Counted from the stretch's first letter, positions 9,082 to 18,137 are shown. The stretch: 64,000 nt of DNA from an uncultured Acetatifactor sp. (GCA_934436435.1 CAKSAN010000004.1:1-64000); one strand, 5' to 3'. The notes: generated from the letters alone by a model not told the origin. Translations and numbers: made by a program.

Positions 9082-9651
9082 ATGTTGACATTGATCCTGG
9101 GCGGCAGTGGCAGTGGAAAATCCGCTTATGCGGAAGATTATCTGCTGCGGACTGCCGGTGGTAAGAAAAAATATTATATTGCGACCATGCAGATCTGGGA
9201 TGAGGAAATGCAGGCCAAGGTGGACCGACATCACAGACTGCGGCAGGGGAAAGGTTTTACGACCATTGAACAGCCCACGGCGTTGGAACAGGCAGTTGCT
9301 CAAATGGAACCGGCGGGAGCTGTGCTGTTGGAATGTATGTCAAATCTGACAGCCAACGAAATGTTTTCCGGGGTACAGCCTTTGGATCGGCAGACAGTGA
9401 CTGCAAAAATTCTGCATGGCGTGGAGACTTTAAGAAAACAGGCGGATCCGCTTGTCATCGTGACCAATAATGTATTCGAGGACGGCATTGCCTACGACAG
9501 TGCCACCATGGAATACATCGAAGCACTGGGCAGGATCAACGGGAAACTGGCTGCGGAGGCGGACGAGGTCGTGGAAGTCGTGGCGGGGATTCCAGAGTGG
9601 ATCAAGGCGTATTCCTCAGAGGAAAAAGCGCGGAACCGGCAGGATAGGTAG
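9082..9651 (+). CDS. cobU: Adenosylcobinamide kinase / guanylyltransferase
   Basis: 189 residues. The bifunctional CobU phosphorylates adenosylcobinamide and transfers GMP to it. Visible are the P-loop LILGGSGSGKSAYAE, the RHHRLRQGKGFTTIEQP segment that carries the guanylylated His, and the C-terminal motif ending ADEVVEVVAGIPEWIK. It starts three bases after cobT. The usual NEVG near the kinase site is replaced by TNNVFEDG, as in many Firmicute CobU proteins. A shorter, degenerate relative lies at 10534. Confidence 0.93.
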   Translation: MLTLILGGSGSGKSAYAEDYLLRTAGGKKKYYIATMQIWDEEMQAKVDRHHRLRQGKGFTTIEQPTALEQAVAQMEPAGAVLLECMSNLTANEMFSGVQPLDRQTVTAKILHGVETLRKQADPLVIVTNNVFEDGIAYDSATMEYIEALGRINGKLAAEADEVVEVVAGIPEWIKAYSSEEKARNRQDR

Positions 9652-9705
9652 GATAGCCAGACTGATAGGAAAGTCCGTATAGATCAGTATAGAAAGGAAA
9701 CAGGC

Positions 9706-10479
9706 ATGCGTGTTATCAAATCATTTTTTATAGCGTTTTCCATGTATTCCAAGATCCCAATGCCACAGTTCGAGTGGAAGGACGAGGACATGCGGTATGC
9801 CCTCTGCTTTTTCCCCTGGGTGGGGGCGGTGATCGGTGTATTGTGGTATCTGTGGAAATGGTTCTGCGACTGGTTTGCGGTGGGAACCCTGTGCTATGCG
9901 GCAGTGGGGACGGCGATTCCGCTTCTGGTCACAGGGGGCTTTCATGTGGATGGCTTCTTAGATACCTGCGACGCCCTGCATTCCTATCAGCCGAGAGAGC
10001 GGAAGCTGGAGATTTTGAAGGATTCTCATATCGGAGCATTTGCGGTGATCATGCTTGCCCTGTACGGACTGATTTTTCTGGGAGGATTTTCGGAGATCAG
10101 GGCCGCGTCCGCACTTATTGTGGCGGGAGCCGGATGCTTCCTGTCCAGAGTGTTAAGCGGCATTGCGGTGGTGAGCTTCTCTTCGGCAAAGCATGAGGGG
10201 ACACTGTATCTGTTCGCGGATAAGGCGCACAAAAGAGCGGTGCGGGCCGCCCTGTACGGACAGGGAATTCTGTGCATCGGTTTTATGCTGTGGACATCTC
10301 TCGTGGCTGGCGGAATCGCTGTGGCGGCGTCCCTGCTTACCTTTGCCTATTATTACTATCGCAGTAAAAAAGAATTCGGCGGCATCACCGGAGACACCGC
10401 GGGATATTTTGTAACGCTCTGTGAAGGCTGCGTGGTGGCTGCGGTGGCAGTTGCGGAATGGCTGATGTCAGTAGTATAA
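9706..10479 (+). CDS. cobS: Adenosylcobinamide-GDP ribazoletransferase (cobalamin synthase)
   Basis: 257 residues with six or more membrane segments. CobS joins adenosylcobinamide-GDP to alpha-ribazole (phosphate) at the membrane. Motifs: FSMYSKIPMP near the N-terminus, FFPWVGAVIG, the Asp-rich metal site GGFHVDGFLDTCDALHSY, the RxxxLEILKDSHIGAFAV stretch, and GGITGDTAGYFVTLCE near the C-terminus. GAAAGGAAACAGGC precedes the ATG. It stands between the two cobU-type genes. Confidence 0.95.
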   Translation: MRVIKSFFIAFSMYSKIPMPQFEWKDEDMRYALCFFPWVGAVIGVLWYLWKWFCDWFAVGTLCYAAVGTAIPLLVTGGFHVDGFLDTCDALHSYQPRERKLEILKDSHIGAFAVIMLALYGLIFLGGFSEIRAASALIVAGAGCFLSRVLSGIAVVSFSSAKHEGTLYLFADKAHKRAVRAALYGQGILCIGFMLWTSLVAGGIAVAASLLTFAYYYYRSKKEFGGITGDTAGYFVTLCEGCVVAAVAVAEWLMSVV

Positions 10480-10533
10480 AAATGGATTGCCGGAGATTTA
10501 AGCGCAGAAGTGCATGGGAAAAGGGAGACAGAA

Positions 10534-11007
10534 ATGATACTGGTTATTGGCGGGCTTGCTCAGGGAAAACTGCATTATGTGAAGCGGAACTATGCGAACG
10601 GTGAGGATGAACAGGAGATGCTTGTTCTGGACGGAACGCTGCGGTTGGTATCGGATACCGAAATGGCGCGGGTAACTGCCGGAGAGGTTCAGACAATGTC
10701 GGGAAAGCAGCCGACAGAGCAGCCAGCAGAGCGGCAGACGGCCGCGCAGGTGATCGTCAATCATCTGCACCGCTATATCCGGGAGCAGCTGCAGCAGGGG
10801 ACGGATCCGGAAAAAGCGATCGCAAATTTTCGGGAAGAACATCCGGACTGCATCCTGATCTGTGACGAAATCGGCAACGGCATCGTCCCCATGGAGGCAG
10901 AGGAGAGAATCTACAGAGAGCGCACCGGCAGAATACTGGAACAGCTGGCGGCGCAGGCAGATGAGGTGGTGAGAGTCGTATGCGGAATCGGCCAGAAACT
11001 CAAATAG
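10534..11007 (+). CDS. Degenerate CobU-like paralogue
   Basis: 157 residues from ATG 10534, chosen because the P-loop-like strand MILVIGGLAQGKLHY follows directly and AGGGAGA precedes. The C-terminal third matches CobU/CobP (ICDEIGNGIVPME, then TGRILEQLAAQADEVVRVVCGI). The Walker A Ser/Thr is replaced by Leu (GGLAQGKL), and the His-bearing segment of the guanylyltransferase is absent, replaced by a Gln/Glu-rich stretch. Kinase and guanylyltransferase activities as in CobU are therefore doubtful. It may bind nucleotide without catalysis, partner the true CobU at 9082, or have another substrate. It overlaps cobC by 28 bases. Confidence 0.7.
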   Translation: MILVIGGLAQGKLHYVKRNYANGEDEQEMLVLDGTLRLVSDTEMARVTAGEVQTMSGKQPTEQPAERQTAAQVIVNHLHRYIREQLQQGTDPEKAIANFREEHPDCILICDEIGNGIVPMEAEERIYRERTGRILEQLAAQADEVVRVVCGIGQKLK

Positions 11008-11717
11008 AGAATCCAATAAACACTCGAGTAGACATTCGAACAGGTACGCAGACAGAGATCCGTCTGACCCTGATCCGGCACGGAGCAACACTTTCCAATA
11101 AAGAGGGTCGGTATCTCGGAAAATCAGACGAATCATTAAGCCCGGAAGGAATCGGAATACTGGAAAAAGCCGTGACGGGTGGAAACTATCCGGCCGCCGA
11201 TCTTTTGTTTTCCGGCCCCATGAAGCGGTGTCTTGAAACAGCACAGATCCTGTACCCCGGACAGGCTCCGATCCTCATACCGGAGTGGACGGAGATGGAT
11301 TTCGGGACATTCGAGGGGCATAATTACAAAGAGCTTTCCGGGGATCCGGACTATCAGAGATGGATCGACAGCGGCGGCACACTGCCGTTTCCGGAAGGAG
11401 AGAGCAGAGAAGAGTTTATCCGAAGAAGCATTGCCGGATATGAAAATATGCTGCGCTACATGAAGTCAATCTGGGAGAGAAGTGCTGTATCTGAGCAGAG
11501 TGATCGGAGCGTGTCCGCAGTCGTTCACGGCGGAACTATCATGGCGCTGCTCAGTCATTTTCTGGGTGGAGAATATTTTGACTATCAGGTAAAATGCGGA
11601 CAGGGCTATAGCGGCAGGCTGGTGTTCCCGGCGGACGGAGGAACCCCGGAGTGGAAGGAATTTCGCCCGCTGTCGGAGTTTACAGCATTGGAACTTACAA
11701 AAGGAGAAACAAATTGA
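10980..11717 (+). CDS. cobC: Alpha-ribazole phosphatase-like histidine phosphatase
   Basis: 245 residues of the histidine phosphatase (phosphoglycerate mutase-like) family. The catalytic RHG motif is in LTLIRHGATLSNKEGRYLG, followed by SGPMKRCLETAQIL, the acidic EMDFGTFEG, and the second histidine in VVHGGTIMALL. CobC removes the phosphate from alpha-ribazole phosphate or from cobalamin 5'-phosphate. About 28 residues precede the catalytic strand, since the only ATG lies inside the upstream gene; a later non-ATG start is possible. The stop shares bases with the cbiB start. Confidence 0.85.
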   Translation: MRNRPETQIENPINTRVDIRTGTQTEIRLTLIRHGATLSNKEGRYLGKSDESLSPEGIGILEKAVTGGNYPAADLLFSGPMKRCLETAQILYPGQAPILIPEWTEMDFGTFEGHNYKELSGDPDYQRWIDSGGTLPFPEGESREEFIRRSIAGYENMLRYMKSIWERSAVSEQSDRSVSAVVHGGTIMALLSHFLGGEYFDYQVKCGQGYSGRLVFPADGGTPEWKEFRPLSEFTALELTKGETN

Positions 11718-12700
11718 TGAAATATCATATCCTGGCATTTGGAGCGGGATTTTTACTGGATCAGCTTTTTGGGGATCCCTATTTCCTGCCACATCCCATC
11801 CGGGGAATCGGCTGGCTTATAGCAAAGACAGAAAAATTGCTGCGGAGCGGTAATCCACAGGAAAATTCGACCGGGAGAGAGGCGGCGGAGCGCAGACAGG
11901 GAAAACTTCTGGTTGGGATCGTTTTACTGCTTACGGGAATGTTGGCAGCGTTAATTTTATTCGGCGCTTATGTAATTCACGCGAACCTTGGAGTGGTCAT
12001 AGAGGCAGTCATGACCTATCAGATCCTGGCGGCCAGATGTCTTCAGGTGGAGAGTAGTAAAGTATGGAAGCAGTTGACCGCCGGAAGCCTGGAGGGGGCC
12101 AGAAAGGCGGTATCCATGATCGTGGGCCGGGACACGGAACATCTGACAGAGGAGGGCGTGGCAAAAGCGGCCATCGAGACTGTGGCGGAAAATACTTCCG
12201 ACGGTGTGATCGCCCCCATGTTGTATACTGCACTGGGAGGTCCGGTGCTGGGATTTTTATATAAGGCGGTCAATACCATGGATTCCATGGTAGGATATAA
12301 GAATGAGAAATATCTTCATTTCGGCAGAGCGGCGGCGAAGCTGGATGATGTGGTGAATTTTCTCCCCGCAAGAATCAGTGCGCTGCTGATGATCGGGGCG
12401 GCTTTTATAAGCGGAAAAAGTTATAATGGAAAGCAGGCATGGCGCATCTGGCGCAGAGATAACAGAAAACACGCCAGTCCCAATTCTGCCCAGACAGAAT
12501 CTGTGTGCGCGGGAGCACTGGGAATACAGCTGGCGGGAGATGCCAGTTATTTCGGTAAAGTTGTGAAGAAACCCTACATCGGGGATCCCACAAGGGCAGT
12601 GGAAGCGGAGGACATCCACAGAACCAACCGGCTGATGAACCGGACAGCGTGGATCTGTGAGATTTTGTGTCTGGGAATACTGATTGCAGTGGCAGTGTGA
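11717..12700 (+). CDS. cbiB: Adenosylcobinamide-phosphate synthase
   Basis: 327 residues from ATG 11717, which overlaps the TGA of cobC and follows AAAGGAGAAAC. CbiB is a membrane protein that attaches aminopropanol (or its phosphate) to adenosylcobyric acid. Motifs: FLLDQLFGDPYFLPHPIRGIG at the N-terminus, the GRDTEHL and AVAKAAIETVAENTSDGVIAP-like region, KAVNTMDSMVGYKNEKY, and near the C-terminus the RAVEAEDIHRTNRLM segment. It supplies the step after cbiP and uses the product of cobD downstream. Confidence 0.94.
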   Translation: MKYHILAFGAGFLLDQLFGDPYFLPHPIRGIGWLIAKTEKLLRSGNPQENSTGREAAERRQGKLLVGIVLLLTGMLAALILFGAYVIHANLGVVIEAVMTYQILAARCLQVESSKVWKQLTAGSLEGARKAVSMIVGRDTEHLTEEGVAKAAIETVAENTSDGVIAPMLYTALGGPVLGFLYKAVNTMDSMVGYKNEKYLHFGRAAAKLDDVVNFLPARISALLMIGAAFISGKSYNGKQAWRIWRRDNRKHASPNSAQTESVCAGALGIQLAGDASYFGKVVKKPYIGDPTRAVEAEDIHRTNRLMNRTAWICEILCLGILIAVAV

Positions 12701-12860
12701 AAAGCAGATTTCTGCCCGCGTACTTGTGACTGCGTGTTGTGCGAAAGCACCGTACAGGAAAACATGGATGGTAAAGCACAAGTTATAAAATGTTTGATGA
12801 TTTGCAGACGATAAAGGACATGGAAGCTCCTATGGTAACAGGAACCGGAAAGGAAGGAAA

Positions 12861-13916
12861 ATGCAGCAGAACATACATGGCGGTGATATTTACAGCAGGC
12901 AGATCCGGCTGGATTTTTCGGTAAACGGCAATCCCTTAGGGATGCCGGATGCGGCGGCGCAGGCGATTCATGAAGCAGTGCAGCATGTGGGAGAATATCC
13001 GGATATTGTCGCGGCGGCACTGGCGGGAGCGGTGAGCCGGATGTTGTCCGGAGAATGCGGCAGAGAAATTCCCAAGGAATATCTGTTGTTTGGCAACGGT
13101 GCGTCGGAATTTTTTCTGGCTGTCGTACATGCACTTAAGCCTCAAAATATTGTGATTCCGGTGCCTTCTTTTTACGGCTATGAATATGCGGCGGAGGCGG
13201 CAGGCAGCCATATAAAATATGTATACCTGCCGGAAAATGCCGGGTTTTGTCCGGGGCAGGAGTTATTGCAGGCATTAACCCCGGATACGGAGCTATTGTT
13301 CCTTGCGAATCCCAACAATCCTACGGGACAGCTGATGAAAGTGGAATATTTGCATCAGCTGCTGGAATATTGCAGACAACAGGGAACAGTCGTAGTCCTG
13401 GATGAATGCTTTATGGAGTTCTGCGAGACGGACCGGGAACAGCCAAAGTCGATGCTCGGGGAGATCGGCCAGTATGAAAATCTGCTGCTGGTACGGGCCT
13501 TTACGAAAAGCTTTGCTATGCCCGGGGTACGTCTGGGGTATCTGGTGTGCAGCAACGTAGAGCTCCGGGAAAAAATACACAGGCAGCTGCCGGAATGGAA
13601 TCTGTCGGTGTTCGCCCAGAGAGCGGGTGTTGCCTGCGCGGAGCAGTCAGAGCAATATCTGCGGGACACTGTGGAATATGTGAAAAACGAGAGAGAATAT
13701 TTGCGGAAAGGGCTGGAAGCACTGGGCATCCGGGTGGTGTCCGGGGAAGCGGATTTTCTGCTGCTGCACACTACACAGCCGATCTACGACAGATTGCTTG
13801 CCAAAGGCATTCTCATCCGAAACTGTGAGAATTTCCGGGGACTGGGAGCGGGGTATTACCGGATCGCGGTGAAGAAGCATGAAGAGAATGAATTGTTGTT
13901 GCAGGAGCTTGCATAA
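12861..13916 (+). CDS. cobD: Threonine-phosphate decarboxylase
   Basis: 351 residues of fold type I PLP enzymes. CobD decarboxylates L-threonine O-3-phosphate to aminopropanol phosphate, the linker used by CbiB. The family opening HGGDIYSRQIRLDFSVN is present, with FGNGASEFF, the LANPNNPTGQL motif, the DECFMEF aspartate that contacts the pyridine nitrogen, and the Schiff-base Lys in RAFTKSFAMPGVRLGYL. Histidinol-phosphate aminotransferase is the nearest alternative, but the HGGDIY opening and the B12 context favour CobD. GGAAAGGAAGG precedes the ATG. About 160 bases separate it from cbiB, with no clear feature in the gap. Confidence 0.88.
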   Translation: MQQNIHGGDIYSRQIRLDFSVNGNPLGMPDAAAQAIHEAVQHVGEYPDIVAAALAGAVSRMLSGECGREIPKEYLLFGNGASEFFLAVVHALKPQNIVIPVPSFYGYEYAAEAAGSHIKYVYLPENAGFCPGQELLQALTPDTELLFLANPNNPTGQLMKVEYLHQLLEYCRQQGTVVVLDECFMEFCETDREQPKSMLGEIGQYENLLLVRAFTKSFAMPGVRLGYLVCSNVELREKIHRQLPEWNLSVFAQRAGVACAEQSEQYLRDTVEYVKNEREYLRKGLEALGIRVVSGEADFLLLHTTQPIYDRLLAKGILIRNCENFRGLGAGYYRIAVKKHEENELLLQELA

Positions 13917-13949
13917 CATTACCGCCGGATGAGCCTGTTTTCTTTGCAA

Positions 13950-14168
13950 GGCGGTAAAATCCGGGCAGGCAGGTGGAAGAGAAGGCGATTTTTACCGCCT
14001 GAATGCTATCACGAGATTTTGAAGCGGTAAAATCCGGGCAAGCAAGCGGAATAGAAGGCAAATTTTACCGCCTGAATGCTATTAGGAGACTTTGAGGCGG
14101 TAAAATCCGGGCAGGCAGGTGGAACAGAAGGCGATTTTTACCGCCTGAAAGGGATTATGAGGCTTTAA
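13950..14168 (+). repeat. Three 73-bp tandem repeats, each an internal hairpin
   Basis: Copies start at 13950, 14023 and 14096, exactly 73 bases apart. Each begins GGCGGTAAAATCCGGGCA (second copy AGCGGTAAAA) and holds the inverted arm TTTTACCGCC about 40 bases later, giving a 10-bp stem with a loop of about 30 bases. A degenerate fourth start (GGCAGTAATT) is at 14169, and ATTACCGCC at 13919 looks like a lone right arm before copy 1. Right arms could also pair with the next left arm. The array fills the only large gap (308 bases) within the B12 synthesis genes, between cobD and cbiC. Possible roles are RNA processing or stabilisation, attenuation, or protein binding. Confidence 0.85.
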
Positions 14169-14224
14169 GGCAGTAATTAGGAACCGTCAGATAACGGAAA
14201 GATGAATTTTGGGGGAAATGAGTT

Positions 14225-14878
14225 GTGGAAAAAAAGAACATCGAATATGTATTGCCGGAAGAAATCGAGAAGCGAAGCTTTGAGATCATTGCCACAGAAC
14301 TGGCAGAGCGGGGCATTACCCTGCCTGCGGAGCAGGATCCCGTCACCCGCAGAGTGATCCATACCAGTGCGGATTTTGATTATGCGGAGACGATGACCTA
14401 TTCGGAAAATGCGGTGGAGATTGCCAAAAACCTGATAAAAAACGGTGCGGACATCGTGACGGATACCAACATGGCGCTGGCCGGGATTAATAAAAAGGTG
14501 TTGGCTTCTTTTGGTGGGGAAGCCCACTGCTACATGGCGGACGCGGATGTGGCGGCAATGGCGAAAGAGCGTAAGACCACCCGGGCGGCCATCAGCATGG
14601 AACTGGCCTCCAAGCGGGAAAAACCGGTGATCTTCGCTGTGGGAAATGCCCCTACGGCGCTGATACAGATCTATGAGATGATGCAGGAGAGCGACTGGCG
14701 TCCGGCATTCGTCATTGGGGTTCCCGTAGGCTTCGTGAATGTGGAAGCCGCCAAGGAATTGATCCTGGAGACGGATGTGCCCTATATTATTAATCGCGGA
14801 AGAAAGGGCGGCAGCAACGTGGCAGCGGCCATCTGCAATGCCCTGCTGTATGAGTTGCGGAAGGAACAGATGCGATAA
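14225..14878 (+). CDS. cbiC: Cobalt-precorrin-8 methylmutase
   Basis: 217 residues, near the usual family length. CbiC moves the C11 methyl group to C12, giving cobyrinate. It starts with GTG at 14225 after TTGGGGGAAATGAG. The catalytic His is in RRVIHTSADFDYAETM, followed by GADIVTDTNMALAGINK, and the C-terminal GVPVGFVNVEAAKELI and INRGRKGGSNVAAAICNALLY motifs are complete. It is the first of a run of corrin-ring genes (cbiC-D-F-G-H-JET-A) after the 73-bp repeats. Confidence 0.95.
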   Translation: MEKKNIEYVLPEEIEKRSFEIIATELAERGITLPAEQDPVTRRVIHTSADFDYAETMTYSENAVEIAKNLIKNGADIVTDTNMALAGINKKVLASFGGEAHCYMADADVAAMAKERKTTRAAISMELASKREKPVIFAVGNAPTALIQIYEMMQESDWRPAFVIGVPVGFVNVEAAKELILETDVPYIINRGRKGGSNVAAAICNALLYELRKEQMR

Positions 14879-14942
14879 GCAAAAGCCGAGCAGGCGACCG
14901 GAAATGTGTAATGAACAGGAAAAGTAACAGTGAGGTAAAAGC

Positions 14943-16130
14943 ATGCGGTACGGATTTACCACAGGAAGCTGTGCAGCGGCAGCGGCCAAGGCGGCTGCCT
15001 ATATGCTGCTGACCGGCAGGGAGAAAACGGAAATTACCATAGAGACCCCCAAAGGCATCCCCTATACGGCCAAGATCCGTGAGATCTGCCGTAAGGAACG
15101 GGAGGTCAGCTGCGCCGTGGAAAAGGATGGCGGGGATGATCCCGACATTACCACGGGGGCACTGATCTGCGCGAAAGTCTCCCTGCCGCAGAAAGCTGGC
15201 GGGGAAGTCCGAGAAACCCCCGAAGAAGCCCCCGTTGGCACGCCACAGACCGGGCATGTACGGGAACAGGCGCAGGTAGTAATTGACGGCGGATTCGGTG
15301 TCGGCCGGGTGACGAAACCGGGACTGGATCAGCCCGTGGGAAATGCGGCCATCAATCACGTCCCCAGAGAGATGATCGAACGGGAAGTATTACAGGTGTG
15401 TCAGGTGCTGGATTATCGTGGAATCCTGTCGGTGGAGATCTCTGTGCCGGAGGGCGAACGTCTGGCGGAGAAGACATTTAACCCGAGGCTTGGCATCGTG
15501 GGCGGCATCTCGATCCTCGGCACCAGCGGTGTCGTGGAGCCCATGAGTACGCAGGCTATTCTGGATACGATCCGCGTGGAACTGCGGCAGCAGCGGGCAC
15601 TGGGGAGAGAAGATGTGGTGATCTCTCCGGGCAATTACGGACTGGATTTTCTGAAAAATACTTATCACTATGATCTGGATAAAAGTGTAAAATGCAGTAA
15701 CTTTATCGGTCTGACCATAGATATGGCGGTGGAAGAAGGCTTCAAACGTCTGCTGCTTGCAGGACATATTGGGAAGCTTATCAAGGTGGCGGGGGGTATC
15801 ATGAACACCCATTCCAGAGAGGGTGACTGCCGGATGGAATTGCTGACTGCATTTGCCGTAAAGTGCGGTGTGGCGTCGGAGGATGCCGCAAAGATCCTGT
15901 CCTGTGTTACCACAGAAGAGGCTTTGCGGATTCTGGAAGAGTGCGGCAGGAGACAGGAAGTCATGGATTATGCCATGGAGCGCATTTTATTTTATCTGGA
16001 GAAACGGGCGCAGGGAAAGCTTGCAATCGAATGTATCATGTATGCCAATGATTTCGGAGCATTGGCCAAGAGTAAGGAGGCGGAAACATGGTTTACTTTG
16101 TTGGCGCAGGAAGCGGAGCAGCAGATCTGA
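14943..16130 (+). CDS. cbiD: Cobalt-precorrin-5B (C1)-methyltransferase
   Basis: 395 residues. CbiD methylates C1 using S-adenosylmethionine. The family start RYGFTTGSCAAAAAKAA follows the ATG directly. Also seen are KDGGDDPDIT, GVGRVTKPGLDQPVG, NPRLGIVGGISILGTSG(V)VEPMS and the C-terminal GHIGKLIKVAGGIMNTHSR. About 20 extra residues (GGEVRETPEEAPVGTPQTGH region) interrupt the N-terminal third. It overlaps cbiF by 43 bases. Confidence 0.95.
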   Translation: MRYGFTTGSCAAAAAKAAAYMLLTGREKTEITIETPKGIPYTAKIREICRKEREVSCAVEKDGGDDPDITTGALICAKVSLPQKAGGEVRETPEEAPVGTPQTGHVREQAQVVIDGGFGVGRVTKPGLDQPVGNAAINHVPREMIEREVLQVCQVLDYRGILSVEISVPEGERLAEKTFNPRLGIVGGISILGTSGVVEPMSTQAILDTIRVELRQQRALGREDVVISPGNYGLDFLKNTYHYDLDKSVKCSNFIGLTIDMAVEEGFKRLLLAGHIGKLIKVAGGIMNTHSREGDCRMELLTAFAVKCGVASEDAAKILSCVTTEEALRILEECGRRQEVMDYAMERILFYLEKRAQGKLAIECIMYANDFGALAKSKEAETWFTLLAQEAEQQI

Positions 16131-16879
16131 TCACGGTGCGGGGCATGCGTCTGCTACAGCAGGCAGACGTCATCATCTATGCGGGATCTTTGGTGAATCC
16201 GGAGCTGTTACAATATGCCAAGGCAGGCTGTGAGATCCACAACAGTGCAAAACTGACGCTGGAGGAAGTGCTACAGATTATGCAGGAGGCGCAGGAACAG
16301 GGGAAAACGCTGGTGCGTCTGCATACCGGAGAACCCAGTATCTATGGAGCAGTGCGGGAGCAGATGGATGCACTGGATGCATTACATATCCCCTACGAAA
16401 GCTGCCCGGGAGTCAGCGCCTGCTTTGGGGCGGCGGCTTCCCTGAATCTGGAATATACCCTGCCCGGTGTCTCCCAGACCCTGATTATCACCCGTATGGA
16501 GGGCAGGACCGGAGTGCCGGAAAAGGAAAGTATCGAAAGTCTGGCAGCCCATCAGGCTTCCATGGCCATCTATTTAAGCACGGGAATGCTGCGGGAACTT
16601 GGCCGCAGGCTGATCGCAGGCGGGTATGCGCCGGACGGTCCGGCAGCCCTTGTCTACAAGGCCACGTGGCCAGAGGAAGAAGCCTATATCTGTACCGTGG
16701 AGACACTGGCACAGGTGGCGGAAGAACACGGTATCACCAAGACAGCACTGGTACTGGTGGGGGATGTCATCACTCATGGCAGTTACCAGAAGTCGAGACT
16801 GTATGCGGCAGATTTTTCTACGGAGTTCCGTAAGGCAAAGAACAGTGCCGTGCAGACAGAGGAAAAGCAGGAGAAATAA
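16088..16879 (+). CDS. cbiF: Cobalt-precorrin-4 (C11)-methyltransferase
   Basis: 263 residues of the class III (tetrapyrrole) methyltransferase family. CbiF methylates C11. Motifs: VYFVGAGSGAADLITVRG at the N-terminus, IYAGSLVNPELL, the LHTGEPSIYGAVREQ SAM loop, GVSACFGAAASL, LPGVSQTLIITRMEGRT, and ALVYKATWPEE. The ATG at 16088 lies inside cbiD and follows GTAAGGAGGCGGAAAC. A basic tail of about 20 residues closes the protein. Confidence 0.95.
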   Translation: MVYFVGAGSGAADLITVRGMRLLQQADVIIYAGSLVNPELLQYAKAGCEIHNSAKLTLEEVLQIMQEAQEQGKTLVRLHTGEPSIYGAVREQMDALDALHIPYESCPGVSACFGAAASLNLEYTLPGVSQTLIITRMEGRTGVPEKESIESLAAHQASMAIYLSTGMLRELGRRLIAGGYAPDGPAALVYKATWPEEEAYICTVETLAQVAEEHGITKTALVLVGDVITHGSYQKSRLYAADFSTEFRKAKNSAVQTEEKQEK

Positions 16880-16880
16880 C

Positions 16881-18008
16881 GTGAAGATTAGTATAATCAG
16901 CTTTACGAAAACAGGACAGCAGCTGGCGGAAAAGATCCGGGAGAGCATGCGCGGGGAAGATGCGGTCATGCTCTATACCAAGTGCTCCCGAATGGGAAAA
17001 AAGACGGTACCGGCCGCGGATAACGGTAGTGATATCATAGCAGTGAAAAATTCTGGGATAAATGCCGGGGATATAATAGTGGTACATGAGAGTATATCAG
17101 CGTGGGCCGGGGAGCAGATGGCAGCCCATCACGCGCTGGTGTTCATCGGGGCCTGTGGAATTGCTGTCCGGGCCATTGCCCCCTGGATCACGGATAAACT
17201 GCACGACAGTCCGGTACTGGTCATGGATGAACAGGGGCAGTATGTGATTCCGCTGTTGTCCGGGCATGTGGGTGGAGCCAATGAACTGGCGGCCCGGCTG
17301 GCCGGAGAGCTGGGAGCCATCCCTGTGATCACGACAGCCACAGACCTGCACGGCAGTTTTGCAGTGGATCTGTTTGCCAAAAGAAACGATCTGTGGATCC
17401 GTAACCGGGAGGGAATCGCCAGAGTATCGGCAAAGGTACTGGCAGGGGAAGAAATCACCATGTCTGTAGAGACAGGGCATCTGGCAGCCGATGAAGCTAT
17501 CCCGGCAGGGATCCGGCTGTGTGCATATCCTCCGGAAGAAAAGGTGGATATCCTGATCGCAGACGGCATGGAAGAAACATTACAGAGAGAGGCAGTCAGG
17601 CTATTGTTGCAGCCGAAAAAATATATTCTGGGCGTGGGATGCAAAAAAGGAACGGACAGTGTAAAACTGGAAACTTTTTTAAGAAAAATACTGGAAGAAA
17701 AGGGCATTGCCATAGAGCAGATCGCAGCACTGGCTTCCATTGATGTAAAGAAAGAGGAGCGCTGTCTGCTGGAGTTCAGCGAAAAGTACAGAATTCCATT
17801 CCAGACGTATTCGGCACAGGAATTGCAGGCGGTGCCCGGAACATTTCACGGCTCCGATTTTGTAAAGGCACAGGTGGGCGTGGACAATGTCTGCGAGCGT
17901 GCCGCCATGAAGGCAGCGGGGACAGGTGGTCAGATTTGTCTGGGCAAGCAGGCGCAGGATGGCATGACCGTGGCAGTTGCAGAGAAAGTGTGGAGAGTAA
18001 CCGTGTGA
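16881..18008 (+). CDS. cbiG: Cobalt-precorrin-5A hydrolase
   Basis: 375 residues starting at GTG 16881, one base after the cbiF stop, with AGGAGA seven bases upstream. The same frame stays open further upstream, but that part lies inside cbiF and is not coding. CbiG opens the delta-lactone ring and releases the C20 fragment as acetaldehyde. The N-terminal domain carries GACGIAVRAIAPWITDKLHD and PLLSGHVGGANELA; the C-terminal CobE/GbiG domain has LGVGCKKGT, IAALASIDVKKEE and GVDNVCERAAM. Confidence 0.93.
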   Translation: MKISIISFTKTGQQLAEKIRESMRGEDAVMLYTKCSRMGKKTVPAADNGSDIIAVKNSGINAGDIIVVHESISAWAGEQMAAHHALVFIGACGIAVRAIAPWITDKLHDSPVLVMDEQGQYVIPLLSGHVGGANELAARLAGELGAIPVITTATDLHGSFAVDLFAKRNDLWIRNREGIARVSAKVLAGEEITMSVETGHLAADEAIPAGIRLCAYPPEEKVDILIADGMEETLQREAVRLLLQPKKYILGVGCKKGTDSVKLETFLRKILEEKGIAIEQIAALASIDVKKEERCLLEFSEKYRIPFQTYSAQELQAVPGTFHGSDFVKAQVGVDNVCERAAMKAAGTGGQICLGKQAQDGMTVAVAEKVWRVTV

Positions 18009-18137
18009 AAATTATTTTTTCACACACAACGGAATTCCTGTGTTGTGTATGGAAGACAAGTACAAGGGAGCTTATAGGCCATGGAAGAATGAGAGGATTC
18101 GGATGTGGCTTGCAAATGACGGAAAGAGGCAGAGGGA

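Noticed and set aside
7999..9303. 434-codon minus-strand frame under cobT and cobU
   Set aside because: Antisense of well-recognised genes, Arg/His/Gln-rich, no ribosome site or family motif.
13950..14168. CRISPR array
   Set aside because: Only three units of 73 bases, each carrying its own inverted repeat, with no short repeat-spacer pattern and no cas genes.
16626..16880. 85 extra N-terminal codons for CbiG
   Set aside because: This part is an alternate frame inside cbiF; the GTG at 16881 has a good ribosome site and gives the usual CbiG start.
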